Positions 16,174-24,989 of a stretch of DNA of 64,000 nt are shown here, one piece after another. The translations under genes and the position numbers were made by a program. This DNA is from Hyphomicrobiaceae bacterium. Lineage in GTDB: Bacteria > Pseudomonadota > Alphaproteobacteria > Rhizobiales > Hyphomicrobiaceae. Position 1 is the first letter of the stretch; every line of letters begins with the position of its first letter. The stretch is taken from NCBI GenBank assembly GCA_020638035.1, contig JACKJI010000005.1, positions 62,001 to 126,000 on the forward strand, given 5' to 3'. Below the pieces are notes generated by a model. It had not been told where the DNA came from. It searched no databases and worked only from the letters and a program-made list of their open reading frames with translations.

Positions 16174-17973
16174 GTGACGCTTGCCAAGATTGAGATTGTG
16201 AAAGACGCCGACGATATCGCGAAAGACGAGGCCGTCATCCGCGTCGTGGATGTGTTCGACTTGCCGGAAGAGCCGGAGTTCCGCATCGATCCGCTTGATG
16301 CCACCGGTGATGTCCAGGACGCGACCGATTGGCCCGCCGGCCCACACGAGGCCAAGCGGATGCGTGTCGGTGAGAAGGGCATCGAGCTCGTCGTGGCCGC
16401 CGAAGTGGTGAGCCCGAAAGCCTTCCAGCCGGGGGCCTCGGTGGCGATCTCGATCCCGTCGGCATCCATTCGAGAAGTCATGGATTGGCCGGGCGGTGCG
16501 CCTGCCCTGCCCGCGGCTCGCGGCGGCATTGTCGTTAACGCCGACCGTCGCCGTGCCGAGATTGCGGCGCGGGCGCGGGCGCGGCGGGCCGAGCTGGAAA
16601 ACCTTGCAGCCATGCGCATGGCCGACCAAGCCACCGAGGAAGAGGAAACTTACGAGGCCGAAGAAGACGACGAAGTGGGCTTCGACGTGGCAGCACAGGA
16701 GACCATACCGGAACCGCTGCCTATTGACATCGCGCCGCCGGCCGCCGCCGCGGCCGTCGTATCTGCTGGCGCGGCTGCTGCTGCTGCTGAGGCCGTGTCC
16801 GCCGCCGCGCTCTCCGCAGAAGAAGTGTCGGCCTTGCCCGAACCGCCGCTGAGCATGCGCAGTGGGGATGGTCTTGCACGTCTCGACGAGCGCCGCCGGG
16901 GTCGCGTTGCGTTGGTGGCCTCACGAGGCGACTTGCCGTCAGCCGTCCAGGTTTCGGCGGCTTCTCTGCCGATCGTGACACCGCTCACGCCCGTGATGCC
17001 GCCGCCGGATGAAGGCGCGGCAGCGCGCGACCGCTCATGGTCGATGCCAGAGGTGACGCCGATGCGGCCTGTGCCCGAGCGCCAGCAGCAACGCGCCGTA
17101 CCGGCCAGCATGAGCCCGCCGCGTCGTGGGTCAGAGCCACCGCTGCCCAACTTCTATCCGGGTGCATCGGTGCCAGCCAACAGACAGCAGGGAGCAATTC
17201 CGGCGACACCGGCCAGCACGTCCGTAACACCGCCGCCACTGCCCCTGAAGACCCCGGATACGCGCGCCGGCAGGACCATGGCAGGTCCCACGCCGCCTCC
17301 ACCGTCCCTTCCCGCGCACACGCCGCGGTTCCTCACGCGGGTCGGCGAGGAGACGAGCAAGCCCTATGCGGTTCAGCGCGCATTCGGCCTCGGTTTTCTG
17401 GTCGCGGCGCTGCTGGCGTTCGCGTCGACCTTTGTATTCCGCAGCGAAGTGACGAGCCTCGTCACGCCGGCCGCCAGGCCTCCCGTCACCGCCGAAGTGG
17501 TGGCTGACCCGCCGACGGTCACGACCTTGAGCGCAATTCTGGCCGTCCCCGAAGTCTCGCCGCGCGGCACGGAAGCTGCCAACGTCGGCATCGTCGACGC
17601 TCTGAAGCGCGCCGATCAGCAGCTCGCTGGCTCGGGCGGCGACCGGGAGGAAGCGCGCTTCTGGTTGCGGCGTGCTTTGGCTCAGGGGCTTGGCGAGCAG
17701 CGGCTCGTCTGGGCGATCACACAGCTCGGCACGATCTACGCTTCCCCCAACGCGGGCAGTCCTGATTACGCCTCCGCGCGCGCGCTCTGGCAGCTTGCGG
17801 CAGCTCAGGGCGATCCCGTTGCGCTTTGCTTCCTGGCCTCCTTGTATGAGAACGGCCTGGGCATTCCCAAGGACGACGTGCGCGCCCTGGTGCTCTATCG
17901 CAATGCCAAGACCAACGGTGGCTGCCGCAACGTGGATCAGTCCATCGCACGACTGTCCAAGGGAACGCCATGA
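16174..17973 (+). CDS. Sel1-repeat single-pass membrane protein
   Basis: A 599-residue protein from GTG 16174, with GGGG seven bases before the start. Residues 1-190 are acidic; a short Arg-rich helix RRRAEIAARARARRAELENL occurs around 125-145. Residues 190-395 are low-complexity Ala/Pro. One hydrophobic segment lies at about 405-425 (FGLGFLVAALLAFASTFVF). The C-terminal 110 residues carry Sel1/TPR-like units, such as ARALWQLAAAQGDPVALCFL and YENGLGIPKDDVRALVLYRN. The layout (long cytoplasmic part, one membrane helix, periplasmic Sel1 domain) parallels the PodJ-like protein at the window start. Its stop overlaps the next start by four bases (ATGA), so the two are translationally coupled. Function is unknown; an envelope scaffold is my inference. 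Confidence 0.75.
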   Translation: MTLAKIEIVKDADDIAKDEAVIRVVDVFDLPEEPEFRIDPLDATGDVQDATDWPAGPHEAKRMRVGEKGIELVVAAEVVSPKAFQPGASVAISIPSASIREVMDWPGGAPALPAARGGIVVNADRRRAEIAARARARRAELENLAAMRMADQATEEEETYEAEEDDEVGFDVAAQETIPEPLPIDIAPPAAAAAVVSAGAAAAAAEAVSAAALSAEEVSALPEPPLSMRSGDGLARLDERRRGRVALVASRGDLPSAVQVSAASLPIVTPLTPVMPPPDEGAAARDRSWSMPEVTPMRPVPERQQQRAVPASMSPPRRGSEPPLPNFYPGASVPANRQQGAIPATPASTSVTPPPLPLKTPDTRAGRTMAGPTPPPPSLPAHTPRFLTRVGEETSKPYAVQRAFGLGFLVAALLAFASTFVFRSEVTSLVTPAARPPVTAEVVADPPTVTTLSAILAVPEVSPRGTEAANVGIVDALKRADQQLAGSGGDREEARFWLRRALAQGLGEQRLVWAITQLGTIYASPNAGSPDYASARALWQLAAAQGDPVALCFLASLYENGLGIPKDDVRALVLYRNAKTNGGCRNVDQSIARLSKGTP

Positions 17974-19517
17974 TGGGGGCGGAGGGCAGGTGGAAGGCCG
18001 CCATCGGTCTGGCGATGGCGGCAATCGTGCTGAGCCTCGCGTCACTCGTGCGCGTATCGCCAGCACCAGCGCAGTCTGATCCCGGCGCTTCGAAGGCGCC
18101 TTCATTCGTCGACGATCGACGCCTGCCCGATGATGCGGAGACGGCAGCACGCCGCAAGGCGGAAGCCGAGCGGCAGGCCGCCGAGGAAGCAGCACGCAAA
18201 CGTGCCGAGGAACAGGAGCGGGCGCGTCAGGCAGCAGAAGCCGAAGCACGCCGCAAGGCAGAAGCTGAGCGGCAGGCTGCTGAGGAAGCCGCCCGCAAGC
18301 GTGCCGAAGAGGAAGCGCGTGCGCGTCAGGCGGCCGAGGCCGAGGCACACCGCAAGGCGGAAGCTGAGCGACAGGCCGCTGAGGAGGCCACCCGCAAACG
18401 CGCTGAAGAAGAGGAGCGTGCACGTCAGGCAGCCGAAGCCGAAGCGCGTCGCAAGGCAGAAGCTGAGCGTCAGGCGGCCGAGGCCGAGGCACGCCGCAAG
18501 GCAGATGCTGAGAGGCAGGCCGCTGAGGAAGCTGCCCGCAAACGTACTGAGGAAGAGGCGCGTGCGCGTCAGGCCGCCGAACGAAAGGCTGCTGAGGAGG
18601 CCGCTGCCCGCAAGCGCGCCGAAGAGGAAGCTGCTGCGCGCAAGCGTGCTGAAGAGGCCGCGGCACAGGCTCGGGCCGAAGAGGCCGCCCGCGCCCGCCA
18701 GGCGGCCGAGGCCGAGGCGCGTCGCAAGTCTGCGGAAAGCCGCCGCAGCGCACCTGCCGATGAGCTGGCGCGTCGCATGGCCGGCGGTCCCTGCGCTGAC
18801 GTGCAACTCGCAGGCCGGCCGCAGCCTGCCGGCCGCATCGAGATCAGGGTGAAGTCACAGTGTCTCGCCGGTCGCAATGTCGTCATCGCCTATGCCGGCC
18901 ATGACTTCGTCCGCACCGTCCCGGCTGAAGGCGAGATGTCGTTCCTGCTCGATTTGTTCGAGGGCCATGCACCCTTGGCCGTGAAGCTCGATAATGGCAC
19001 CCGGATGCCGATCGATACCAAAGGCGTCGACCTGGCAGGCATCTCCAAGGTTGCGGTGTTGTGGAGCGCTCCGGTCAATCTCGACCTGCATGCCAACGAA
19101 TACCTCGCCAGGCGCGGTGCCGAGGGACATGTCTGGGCGAAGTCGCCCGGAAATATCGATGCGGCATTGACCGCGGCACGCGAGGGCAACCGGGGACGTG
19201 GCTTCATCAGCATGGAGGATACCGGTGCCGGCGAGGGCATCCATGTCGAGGTCTATACGTTCTTGCACAACGACAGCCAGCGCACCGGGGCCGTCACGCT
19301 GTTGATCGATTATGAGACGCGCGGAGATGTCCCCCAGGGAGACCACTGCGGGTCGGGCCGGTTTGCCCAGGTCGAGGCAATGGTGGTGCGATTGAGGCCC
19401 GGTGGGCGGATCGACAAGGAGAAGGTGAAGTTTGGGGCCGCTCCATGCGGCGAGCGGCTCACCGAAGAGAAACGTTTCAACTCGGATACTCTGAGCGATC
19501 TTGTCGCGCGAAAGTAG
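17970..19517 (+). CDS. Secreted Ala/Glu/Arg coiled-coil protein with C-terminal beta domain
   Basis: A 515-residue protein. An N-terminal hydrophobic segment (about 10-34, ending PAPAQS) is a signal peptide or anchor. Residues 58-262 are a TolA-like helical rod built from 33-residue repeats (RKAEAERQAAEEAARKRAEE) that then shorten. The remainder (about 270-515) is a non-repetitive, probably beta-rich domain with four cysteines. It contains SKVAVLWSAPVNLDLHANEY, which resembles the 'W..P.DLDLH' pattern of some secreted beta-sandwich domains. The start overlaps the stop of the Sel1 gene (ATGA). Spanning the periplasm with the rod and placing the C-terminal domain at a distant site is the likely role, but no family member is named. 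Confidence 0.75.
   Translation: MMGAEGRWKAAIGLAMAAIVLSLASLVRVSPAPAQSDPGASKAPSFVDDRRLPDDAETAARRKAEAERQAAEEAARKRAEEQERARQAAEAEARRKAEAERQAAEEAARKRAEEEARARQAAEAEAHRKAEAERQAAEEATRKRAEEEERARQAAEAEARRKAEAERQAAEAEARRKADAERQAAEEAARKRTEEEARARQAAERKAAEEAAARKRAEEEAAARKRAEEAAAQARAEEAARARQAAEAEARRKSAESRRSAPADELARRMAGGPCADVQLAGRPQPAGRIEIRVKSQCLAGRNVVIAYAGHDFVRTVPAEGEMSFLLDLFEGHAPLAVKLDNGTRMPIDTKGVDLAGISKVAVLWSAPVNLDLHANEYLARRGAEGHVWAKSPGNIDAALTAAREGNRGRGFISMEDTGAGEGIHVEVYTFLHNDSQRTGAVTLLIDYETRGDVPQGDHCGSGRFAQVEAMVVRLRPGGRIDKEKVKFGAAPCGERLTEEKRFNSDTLSDLVARK
18153..18449 (+). repeat. Three 99-bp coding repeats in the coiled-coil gene
   Basis: Three consecutive 33-residue units, each beginning RKAEAERQAAEEA and ending AEAEA plus Arg or His, differ at only a few residues. 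Shorter partial units continue to about 18750. DNA-level similarity is high, so the array is open to expansion or contraction by recombination. Confidence 0.8.
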
Positions 19518-19589
19518 GTCCGTGTCCGAATTGAACTGAATAAGACAATACTAGCAGTGCGCATATGGCGCGATGACAGGAGAGTATCG

Positions 19590-21197
19590 ATGTGGAGTTC
19601 GGGGCGCCGCAGTCTTCTCGCGATTGTTGTGGCGATGGGGTGGGCGACATCATGCAGCTCGATCGCGCTTGCCGACGAGGCGACACTCCGATTCAAGGGT
19701 GGTGGCTTCGAGGTGACGGGAGAAGTCAAATCCTACGACGGCAGCCGCTATATCATCGAGTCGAAGGCCCTGGGCACCATGACGCTGGAGGCTGACCGTT
19801 TCGACTGCGTGTCGGGCGCATGCCCCACGGAACCGATGACTGCCGCAGCTGCGCCGGTCAAAGCCGGACCGATCGGTAATCTCGGCACGACGAATTGGGA
19901 AGGCGGCAGCGGCATCGGCACCGATTACATGCCGCAACTCGTCAAGGCCTATGCGGCGAGCCGCGGCCTGACGGTCGAGCGCGCCATCGGTGCCGACGAG
20001 CGCGACATCGAATTCAAGCTGCTCGCAGCCGACGGTCGGGCCGTCGGCCAGTTCAACGTCCGCCGGAGAGGCGTTTCCTCGGGCTACGCCGAGCTGGCGC
20101 GGGGCGGTGTCGACCTCGTATGGACCAGCGCCCGCATGACCGACGCCCAGGCGCAATCCATCGCTGCCGCGGGCGTTCCCGATTTGCGCGTCAACGGATC
20201 CGAGCACGTCTTTGCGCTCGATTCGATGGTTGTGCTCGTTGCCAACGACAACCCCGCCGTCTCGATTTCCGAGGAAAACGTCGCCAAGATCTATTCGGGT
20301 GAGATCAGCGACTGGTCGCAGCTGGGTCTGCCCGCCGGAAAGATCAACGTCTATGCGCCAGTCGATGGCATGGGCCTCTTGATGCACTTCAAGAACACGG
20401 TGCTCGAGCCTCGCAAGCTGAAGGTGCGCGACGACGCCCAGCGTCTTGGCACCGTTGTCGAGTGGTCCGACAAGGTCGCTGCTGATCCCATGGGCATCAG
20501 CTTCAACTTCATCGGTTACATCCGCAATGCGCGCGCCCTCAACATCGAGACGCCCTGTGGCCTGGTGTCCGTGCCGACGACTTTCTCGACCAAGACCGAG
20601 GAATTCCCGATGGCGCGGCGTCTTTATTTCTACACGCGCGCAAGGCCCAAGACGCCATTGGCGCAGGAACTGCTGGACTTCGCCTTGTCGGCAGAGGGGC
20701 AGGAAGTGTTGAAGTCCGCCAACTTCGTCGACCAGTCCCCGGAGCTGCTGGAGTTCCGTGAGCAGGGAACGCGCATCGCCTATGCGTTGAACGTCCCCGC
20801 CGAGGACTTCGACTTCGCACTTATGCGCCAGTTGATCACCGACCTGACCGACGCGCGACGGCTCACGACGACATTCCGCTTTGAATCGTCCTCATTCCGT
20901 CTCGACACCAAGGCCAACCAGGACATTTCCCGCCTCGCAGCGTTCCTCAATCAGGAGGGCAATCGCGACAAGCGCGTTCTGTTGTTGGGATTTGCCGATT
21001 CTCGCGGCGACTTCCAGAAGAACCAGGCACTCGCTCGCGCACGCGCCGATACCATCCGCAAGGGGCTTGTGGCGATCAACAAGCAATTCAACGATCGCGT
21101 CGAGGCCAAAGGCTATAGCGAGCTTGCACCCGTCGCCTGCAACGACAGTATCATCGGGCAGGAATTCAATCGCCGTGTCGAGGTATGGCTGCGCTGA
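19590..21197 (+). CDS. PstS-like binding protein fused to OmpA-type peptidoglycan-binding domain
   Basis: 535 residues from ATG 19590, preceded by AGGAGAG. A signal peptide comes first (SLLAIVVAMGWATSCSSIALA). Residues 30-95 form a small beta region. Residues 95-385 resemble a phosphate-type periplasmic substrate-binding protein, with GGSGIGTDYMPQLVKAYAAS, SEENVAKIYSGEISDWSQLG and the end-of-domain ALSAEGQEVLKSANFVDQ. Residues 405-535 are an OmpA-like domain (LLGFADSRGDFQKNQALARA and GQEFNRRVEVWLR). The OmpA part would tether the protein to peptidoglycan, which is unusual for an ABC-type binding protein, and no pst permease genes are near. A sensory or envelope role seems more likely than transport. 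It follows the coiled-coil gene by 72 bases. Confidence 0.85.
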   Translation: MWSSGRRSLLAIVVAMGWATSCSSIALADEATLRFKGGGFEVTGEVKSYDGSRYIIESKALGTMTLEADRFDCVSGACPTEPMTAAAAPVKAGPIGNLGTTNWEGGSGIGTDYMPQLVKAYAASRGLTVERAIGADERDIEFKLLAADGRAVGQFNVRRRGVSSGYAELARGGVDLVWTSARMTDAQAQSIAAAGVPDLRVNGSEHVFALDSMVVLVANDNPAVSISEENVAKIYSGEISDWSQLGLPAGKINVYAPVDGMGLLMHFKNTVLEPRKLKVRDDAQRLGTVVEWSDKVAADPMGISFNFIGYIRNARALNIETPCGLVSVPTTFSTKTEEFPMARRLYFYTRARPKTPLAQELLDFALSAEGQEVLKSANFVDQSPELLEFREQGTRIAYALNVPAEDFDFALMRQLITDLTDARRLTTTFRFESSSFRLDTKANQDISRLAAFLNQEGNRDKRVLLLGFADSRGDFQKNQALARARADTIRKGLVAINKQFNDRVEAKGYSELAPVACNDSIIGQEFNRRVEVWLR

Positions 21198-21317
21198 GAT
21201 ATTCGCTGGCACGCTCGTGGATGCCGTTTGGGCAGCGGCGGTTCGGGGCGTGAAATGCAACAAGCTCTGCGTTGGTCCGAAGCGGGAGTGGCCGACGTGA
21301 TCCGAGGATGAGGACCA

Positions 21318-22334
21318 ATGACTCTGACGGCCACCCTGCGCAGCGCATCGGCTGCATTGGTTGCGGCATTGCTCGCGCTTCACGCGGCCCCGGCGCCCGC
21401 CGTGGCACAGTGGAAGCCGACCAAGCCGATAGAGTTCATCGTCATGGCCGGAGTGGGCGGTGGCGCCGACAAGGCGGTTCGCTTCATCGCCAAGGCGATG
21501 GAGGATGAAAAGCTGTTGCCGGTGCCGATCAACGTCGTCAACAAGCCCGCCAAGTCGGGCGGTGAGGCGCTGGCCTACCTGAAGTCGCGCACCGGCGACA
21601 ACCACACCATCATGTTCACGTTGAACAGTTACTACACGACGCCGCTCGAGCAGCCCGAACTTGGCGTCGACATCGGCACGTTTGCCCCGATCGGCCGCCT
21701 CGCCGAGGACGTCTTCCTGCTGTGGGTCCACTCCGATCGCAAGGACATCAACACCATCGATGATTTCGTCAAGGCGGCGAAGGCCAAGGGCAGTGATTGG
21801 GTGATGGCCGGGACCGGCACCGGTGCCGAAGACAGCATGTTGACCGATTTCTTGAACGCCACCTACGGCCTCAACATGACCTACAAGGCGTTCAAGGGCG
21901 GTGGTGACGTCGCCAAGGAGCTTGCCGAAAAGCGCGCCGATTCGACCGTGAACAATCCCTCTGAGCAGAACGATTTCTATCCCAAGGGGGTGACGAAGCC
22001 GATCGTGGTGTTCACTGGGCAGCGCCTGACCGCATACCAGAAGACGCCGGCGTTACGTGAAACAGGCATGGACTTCCAGTACTTCATGCAGCGCTCGGTG
22101 GTCGGCGCCCCCGCAATGTCGAAAGAGGCAGAGGCCTATTACCAGGATCTCTTCAAGCGCTTCTTTGCCGGTACTGCATGGCAAGGCTATCGCACCAAGA
22201 ACAGCCTGAGCGGTGAGTTTCTCTCAGGCGATGGTCTGCGCCAGTATTGGCTCAAGGAGCGCGAGAAGCATGCGCGCTGGAAGATGGCGCTGGAGATTCT
22301 GCTGCTGAAGTCGCCGGCGCGCAAGAAGCCGTGA
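21318..22334 (+). CDS. TctC-family tripartite tricarboxylate transporter binding protein (orphan)
   Basis: A 338-residue periplasmic binding protein with a cleavable signal peptide (ALVAALLALHAAPAPAVAQW) and the TctC/Bug opening WKPTKPIEFIVMAGVGGGAD. Two-domain TctC proteins capture carboxylates for TctA/TctB membrane partners. Neither partner gene is in the window; orphan TctC proteins are common in some proteobacteria and may have sensory roles. The motif AGTGTGAEDSMLTDFLNATY lies in the second lobe. The gene is on the same strand as the three envelope genes upstream, 120 bases after the OmpA fusion, so it may belong to the same unit. Confidence 0.88.
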   Translation: MTLTATLRSASAALVAALLALHAAPAPAVAQWKPTKPIEFIVMAGVGGGADKAVRFIAKAMEDEKLLPVPINVVNKPAKSGGEALAYLKSRTGDNHTIMFTLNSYYTTPLEQPELGVDIGTFAPIGRLAEDVFLLWVHSDRKDINTIDDFVKAAKAKGSDWVMAGTGTGAEDSMLTDFLNATYGLNMTYKAFKGGGDVAKELAEKRADSTVNNPSEQNDFYPKGVTKPIVVFTGQRLTAYQKTPALRETGMDFQYFMQRSVVGAPAMSKEAEAYYQDLFKRFFAGTAWQGYRTKNSLSGEFLSGDGLRQYWLKEREKHARWKMALEILLLKSPARKKP

Positions 22335-22351
22335 GCTGCGCCGCGCTCGAC

Positions 22352-22717
22352 TTAGCGCGGTCTCCAATGTGTGGCGATCTTTGCGATCATGAAGTCCCGC
22401 CAATGGTGGGACGAGCCCCGCTCTTGATTGCACTTGTGGCAGGCGGCAACCATGAACGCCTTGGTGTGCCGCTCGTCCATTGACGGGAAGAGGTGCTCGA
22501 ACGTCACGCGGTCATCTGGCAGTGGCGGCGACATGTTGCCGGCGTCGGGCAGCTGCATCGGTTGCCGGCAGTAGAAGCATAGGCCCTCCTGCTCGAGGTA
22601 GAGCTGCATGTAGCGCTGTGGCCGCGGCTTGGGCGGTCGGCATCGCCGCTTTTGCGGCCAGGTACGCGGCTTGCGTCGCGGCGCGCCAGCCTGCGGTGGA
22701 TAGCGTGTTCGTATCAT
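22352..22717 (-). CDS. HNH endonuclease family protein
   Basis: A 121-residue HNH-type nuclease starting at ATG 22717 with GAGG upstream. After a basic N-terminus (RTRYPPQAGAPRRKPRTWPQ) the HNH domain starts at LYLEQEGLCFYCRQPMQLP, giving the first CxxC zinc pair. VTFEHLFP supplies the catalytic His and AACHKCNQERG the second CxxC pair. The context is not a restriction or phage cluster: it lies convergent to the TctC gene and divergent from a cytochrome gene. It may be a stand-alone DNA-processing enzyme or a remnant of a mobile unit. Confidence 0.8.
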   Translation of the reverse strand: MIRTRYPPQAGAPRRKPRTWPQKRRCRPPKPRPQRYMQLYLEQEGLCFYCRQPMQLPDAGNMSPPLPDDRVTFEHLFPSMDERHTKAFMVAACHKCNQERGSSHHWRDFMIAKIATHWRPR

Positions 22718-23002
22718 GACCGCCTCGTCACGGCGCGTGACTTCCTGCGTGGTCCGGTGCCAGAGCGGAACACGGCTGCTGCTGTTCATCGCACTTGGGC
22801 CAGCCAATTGCAGCCGATCCATGCGGACCGAAATGAGGCGCCGTCTCCACGGGCTTGCGGTTCCCGTCCATGCGTGACTAATTGGCCGCATGCGTCGCAG
22901 GTTGCTGGCGCGGCGCAATCGTGTCGGCAGCATGGAGCGCGGTGCGGCCGCAGGGACAAGCCGTTGCGCGGCACGATGAAGTCAGGGAAGGCAAAGAATC
23001 GC

Positions 23003-23740
23003 ATGCGAGCTGAGCACGTGAACGAGACCGTCAATTCGACGAAATATGTCGTCGCCTGGGATCTGCCGACACGTCTCTTTCACTGGGCTCTCGTCATTCT
23101 CATCGTGTCGGCATGGGTGAGTTTCCGCTACTCCGAGACGTTTTCCGATCATCTGCTCAAGTGGCACCGCTGGAACGGCCTTGCCATTCTGATGCTACTC
23201 GTATGGCGCGTGCTGTGGGGCGTCTTTGGCAGCTCGACGTCGCGCTTCACAGGCTTTGTTCGCAGTCCCATTGCTGCTCTCGTCTATGCCCGCGATCTCG
23301 CTGTGGGCGTGCCGAGGCGCTTTCTCGGGCACAATCCTTTGGGGGGCCTTGTCGTCGTGGCATTGCTGGGCGTTGTCGCGGTGCAGGCTGGGTTAGGTCT
23401 CTTCACCGTTGAGCACAATGACCTCACGGCCGGACCGCTCTATCGCCTGGTCAGCGAAGCCACCACAAAGACCATCTCGCGCTGGCACCACTACGTCTTC
23501 GACTGGGTGCTTCTCCCGCTTGTTGCCCTCCATATTACCGCTAACGTTTTCTATGGCGTCGTTAAGCGCGAGCCGCTCATCCCGGCGATGATCACCGGGC
23601 GCAAGCCCGCTGGAGATTTCGAGGATGCGCGCACGGCGGTTGTTCCTCGTTTTGCTGCGGCGCGTGCGCTCGCGCTGCTCGCGCTGGCAGCGGTACTCGT
23701 TCTCGGCACCATCCGCGTCCTCGCCGGCCGCTTGACCTGA
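23003..23740 (+). CDS. Cytochrome b561-like di-haem membrane protein
   Basis: A 245-residue cytochrome b of the b561/Ni-hydrogenase type: VVAWDLPTRLFHWALVILIV opens the first helix with the haem-ligand His. KWHRWNGLAILMLLVWRVLW gives the second helix and the R-VLWG signature. The HHYVFDWVLLPLVALHITAN segment carries further His ligands, and a C-terminal hydrophobic helix follows. It should move electrons between the quinone pool and a periplasmic c-type partner. Several in-frame starts exist; I prefer ATG 23003 because AGGGAAGG lies upstream and family members begin just before the WD.PTR motif. No c-type cytochrome gene is adjacent. Confidence 0.83.
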   Translation: MRAEHVNETVNSTKYVVAWDLPTRLFHWALVILIVSAWVSFRYSETFSDHLLKWHRWNGLAILMLLVWRVLWGVFGSSTSRFTGFVRSPIAALVYARDLAVGVPRRFLGHNPLGGLVVVALLGVVAVQAGLGLFTVEHNDLTAGPLYRLVSEATTKTISRWHHYVFDWVLLPLVALHITANVFYGVVKREPLIPAMITGRKPAGDFEDARTAVVPRFAAARALALLALAAVLVLGTIRVLAGRLT

Positions 23741-23889
23741 GTTTCACCGGCTCCGGTACGGATGCACCGGACTTTGAACGCAATATCCGCCTGGCTTGAA
23801 TTTTCCGTCCGCTGTACCTGCCGGAACAGCGCTAACCGACTGCCGCGCCTACCGTTCAAGCATCAGAACTTGAACCGGAGCAGCGGACC

Positions 23890-24753
23890 ATGACGACCAC
23901 AACCGACACAACCTATCGCATCAAGGGCGGCCGCGTTGGCGTGCTCCTGATCCATGGCCTGTGCGGCACGCCGGTCGAGATGCGCTACGTCGCCCACGGC
24001 CTCGCCCGTTCGGGTTATACGGTGCATTGCCCGCTGATTGCCGGCCACGGCGGCGGCGAGAACGAGATCAAGGCGAGCACCTGGAGGGACTGGCTGACGA
24101 GCGCCGAGGCCGCCCTCGACGAGCTGCGCAAGGAGTGCGACGTCGTCATCTGCTCAGGCCTGTCGACCGGCGCACTTCTGAGCCTGATGCTGGCCGCCAA
24201 GCACCCCGACAAGGTCCAGGGCATCGCCCCATTGGCGCCGACGCTGTGGCTCAATGGGTGGCTTATTCCCTGGTATGCGCGCCTGTTCCGCCTCGTCCGT
24301 CACAACTGGGTGGCCGACCTCATCAGCTTCCCCGACATCGAGCCGCACGGCATCAAGGACGATCGCATCCGCGACTTCATCCGCAAGGCTCTGACGAGCG
24401 GAGACAGCTCGGTTGCGGGCTTGCCGGTGACACCGGGCCGGGCCGTACTGGAACACCACCGCCTGGTGCGCAAGCTGAAGGGCATGCTCTCCGCGATCGT
24501 CCAGCCGACGATGATCATCCACCCACGCGAGGACGACTACGCGGACCTCAGCAACGCCTGGTATCTCCAGCGCAATCTGAAGGGACGGGTCGATATGGTG
24601 GTGCTCGATGACAGCTATCACATCGTCACCGTCGATCGGCAGCGCCACGTCGTCGTCGAGCGCATGCTGAGCTTCATCGATCGCCTCGCAGGTGAGTTCG
24701 CCGGCAAGGTGACGACCGCGGCGACGGCGTCGATTGCGCCCTCGGCCGCCTGA
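23890..24753 (+). CDS. Alpha/beta hydrolase (carboxylesterase, Est30-like)
   Basis: A 287-residue cytoplasmic esterase. The oxyanion region LLIHGLCGTPVEMR (19-32), nucleophile Ser92 in CSGLSTGALLS, an acidic residue in HPREDDYADL and the catalytic His in DDSYHIVTVD (about 254) form a full triad as in Est30-type carboxylesterases. No signal peptide. It ends in a low-complexity Ala/Thr tail. A strong terminator follows at 24783, suggesting a single-gene transcript. The natural ester substrate is unknown. Confidence 0.88.
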   Translation: MTTTTDTTYRIKGGRVGVLLIHGLCGTPVEMRYVAHGLARSGYTVHCPLIAGHGGGENEIKASTWRDWLTSAEAALDELRKECDVVICSGLSTGALLSLMLAAKHPDKVQGIAPLAPTLWLNGWLIPWYARLFRLVRHNWVADLISFPDIEPHGIKDDRIRDFIRKALTSGDSSVAGLPVTPGRAVLEHHRLVRKLKGMLSAIVQPTMIIHPREDDYADLSNAWYLQRNLKGRVDMVVLDDSYHIVTVDRQRHVVVERMLSFIDRLAGEFAGKVTTAATASIAPSAA

Positions 24754-24782
24754 GCCCCTCAAGCCCAATCCGTAATGGGAAT

Positions 24783-24816
24783 GCAGCGCCAGGGCGACTG
24801 GCGCTGCGTTTCATTT
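24783..24816 (+). terminator. Rho-independent terminator after the esterase gene
   Basis: GCAGCGCCAG pairs perfectly with CTGGCGCTGC around a five-base loop, followed by GTTTCATTT. It lies 30 bases after the esterase stop codon. Confidence 0.75.
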
Positions 24817-24989
24817 AAAAAATTCAGCAATATCAATTTGTTGAAGAAATTATCTGGTTTGTTACTGCCGGAACAGCGGCACGCCGGGGGCTCCGGCACA
24901 TTGTCATCAAGTCAAGCGCGAGACGCCCTCGCGGACCACAAGACACCTCACCGCCGCGACGCGGCGCCAGCACTCCAAGGAGACCCGTC

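Noticed and set aside
17131..18753. Long minus-strand open frame (about 540 codons) rich in Pro, Arg and Cys
   Set aside because: It lies opposite two well-supported plus-strand genes and mirrors their Ala/Glu repeats; typical antisense frame in GC-rich DNA.
22352..22717. Part of a restriction-modification or phage defence cluster
   Set aside because: Although an HNH nuclease is present, the neighbours are a binding protein and a cytochrome; no methylase, helicase or phage genes.
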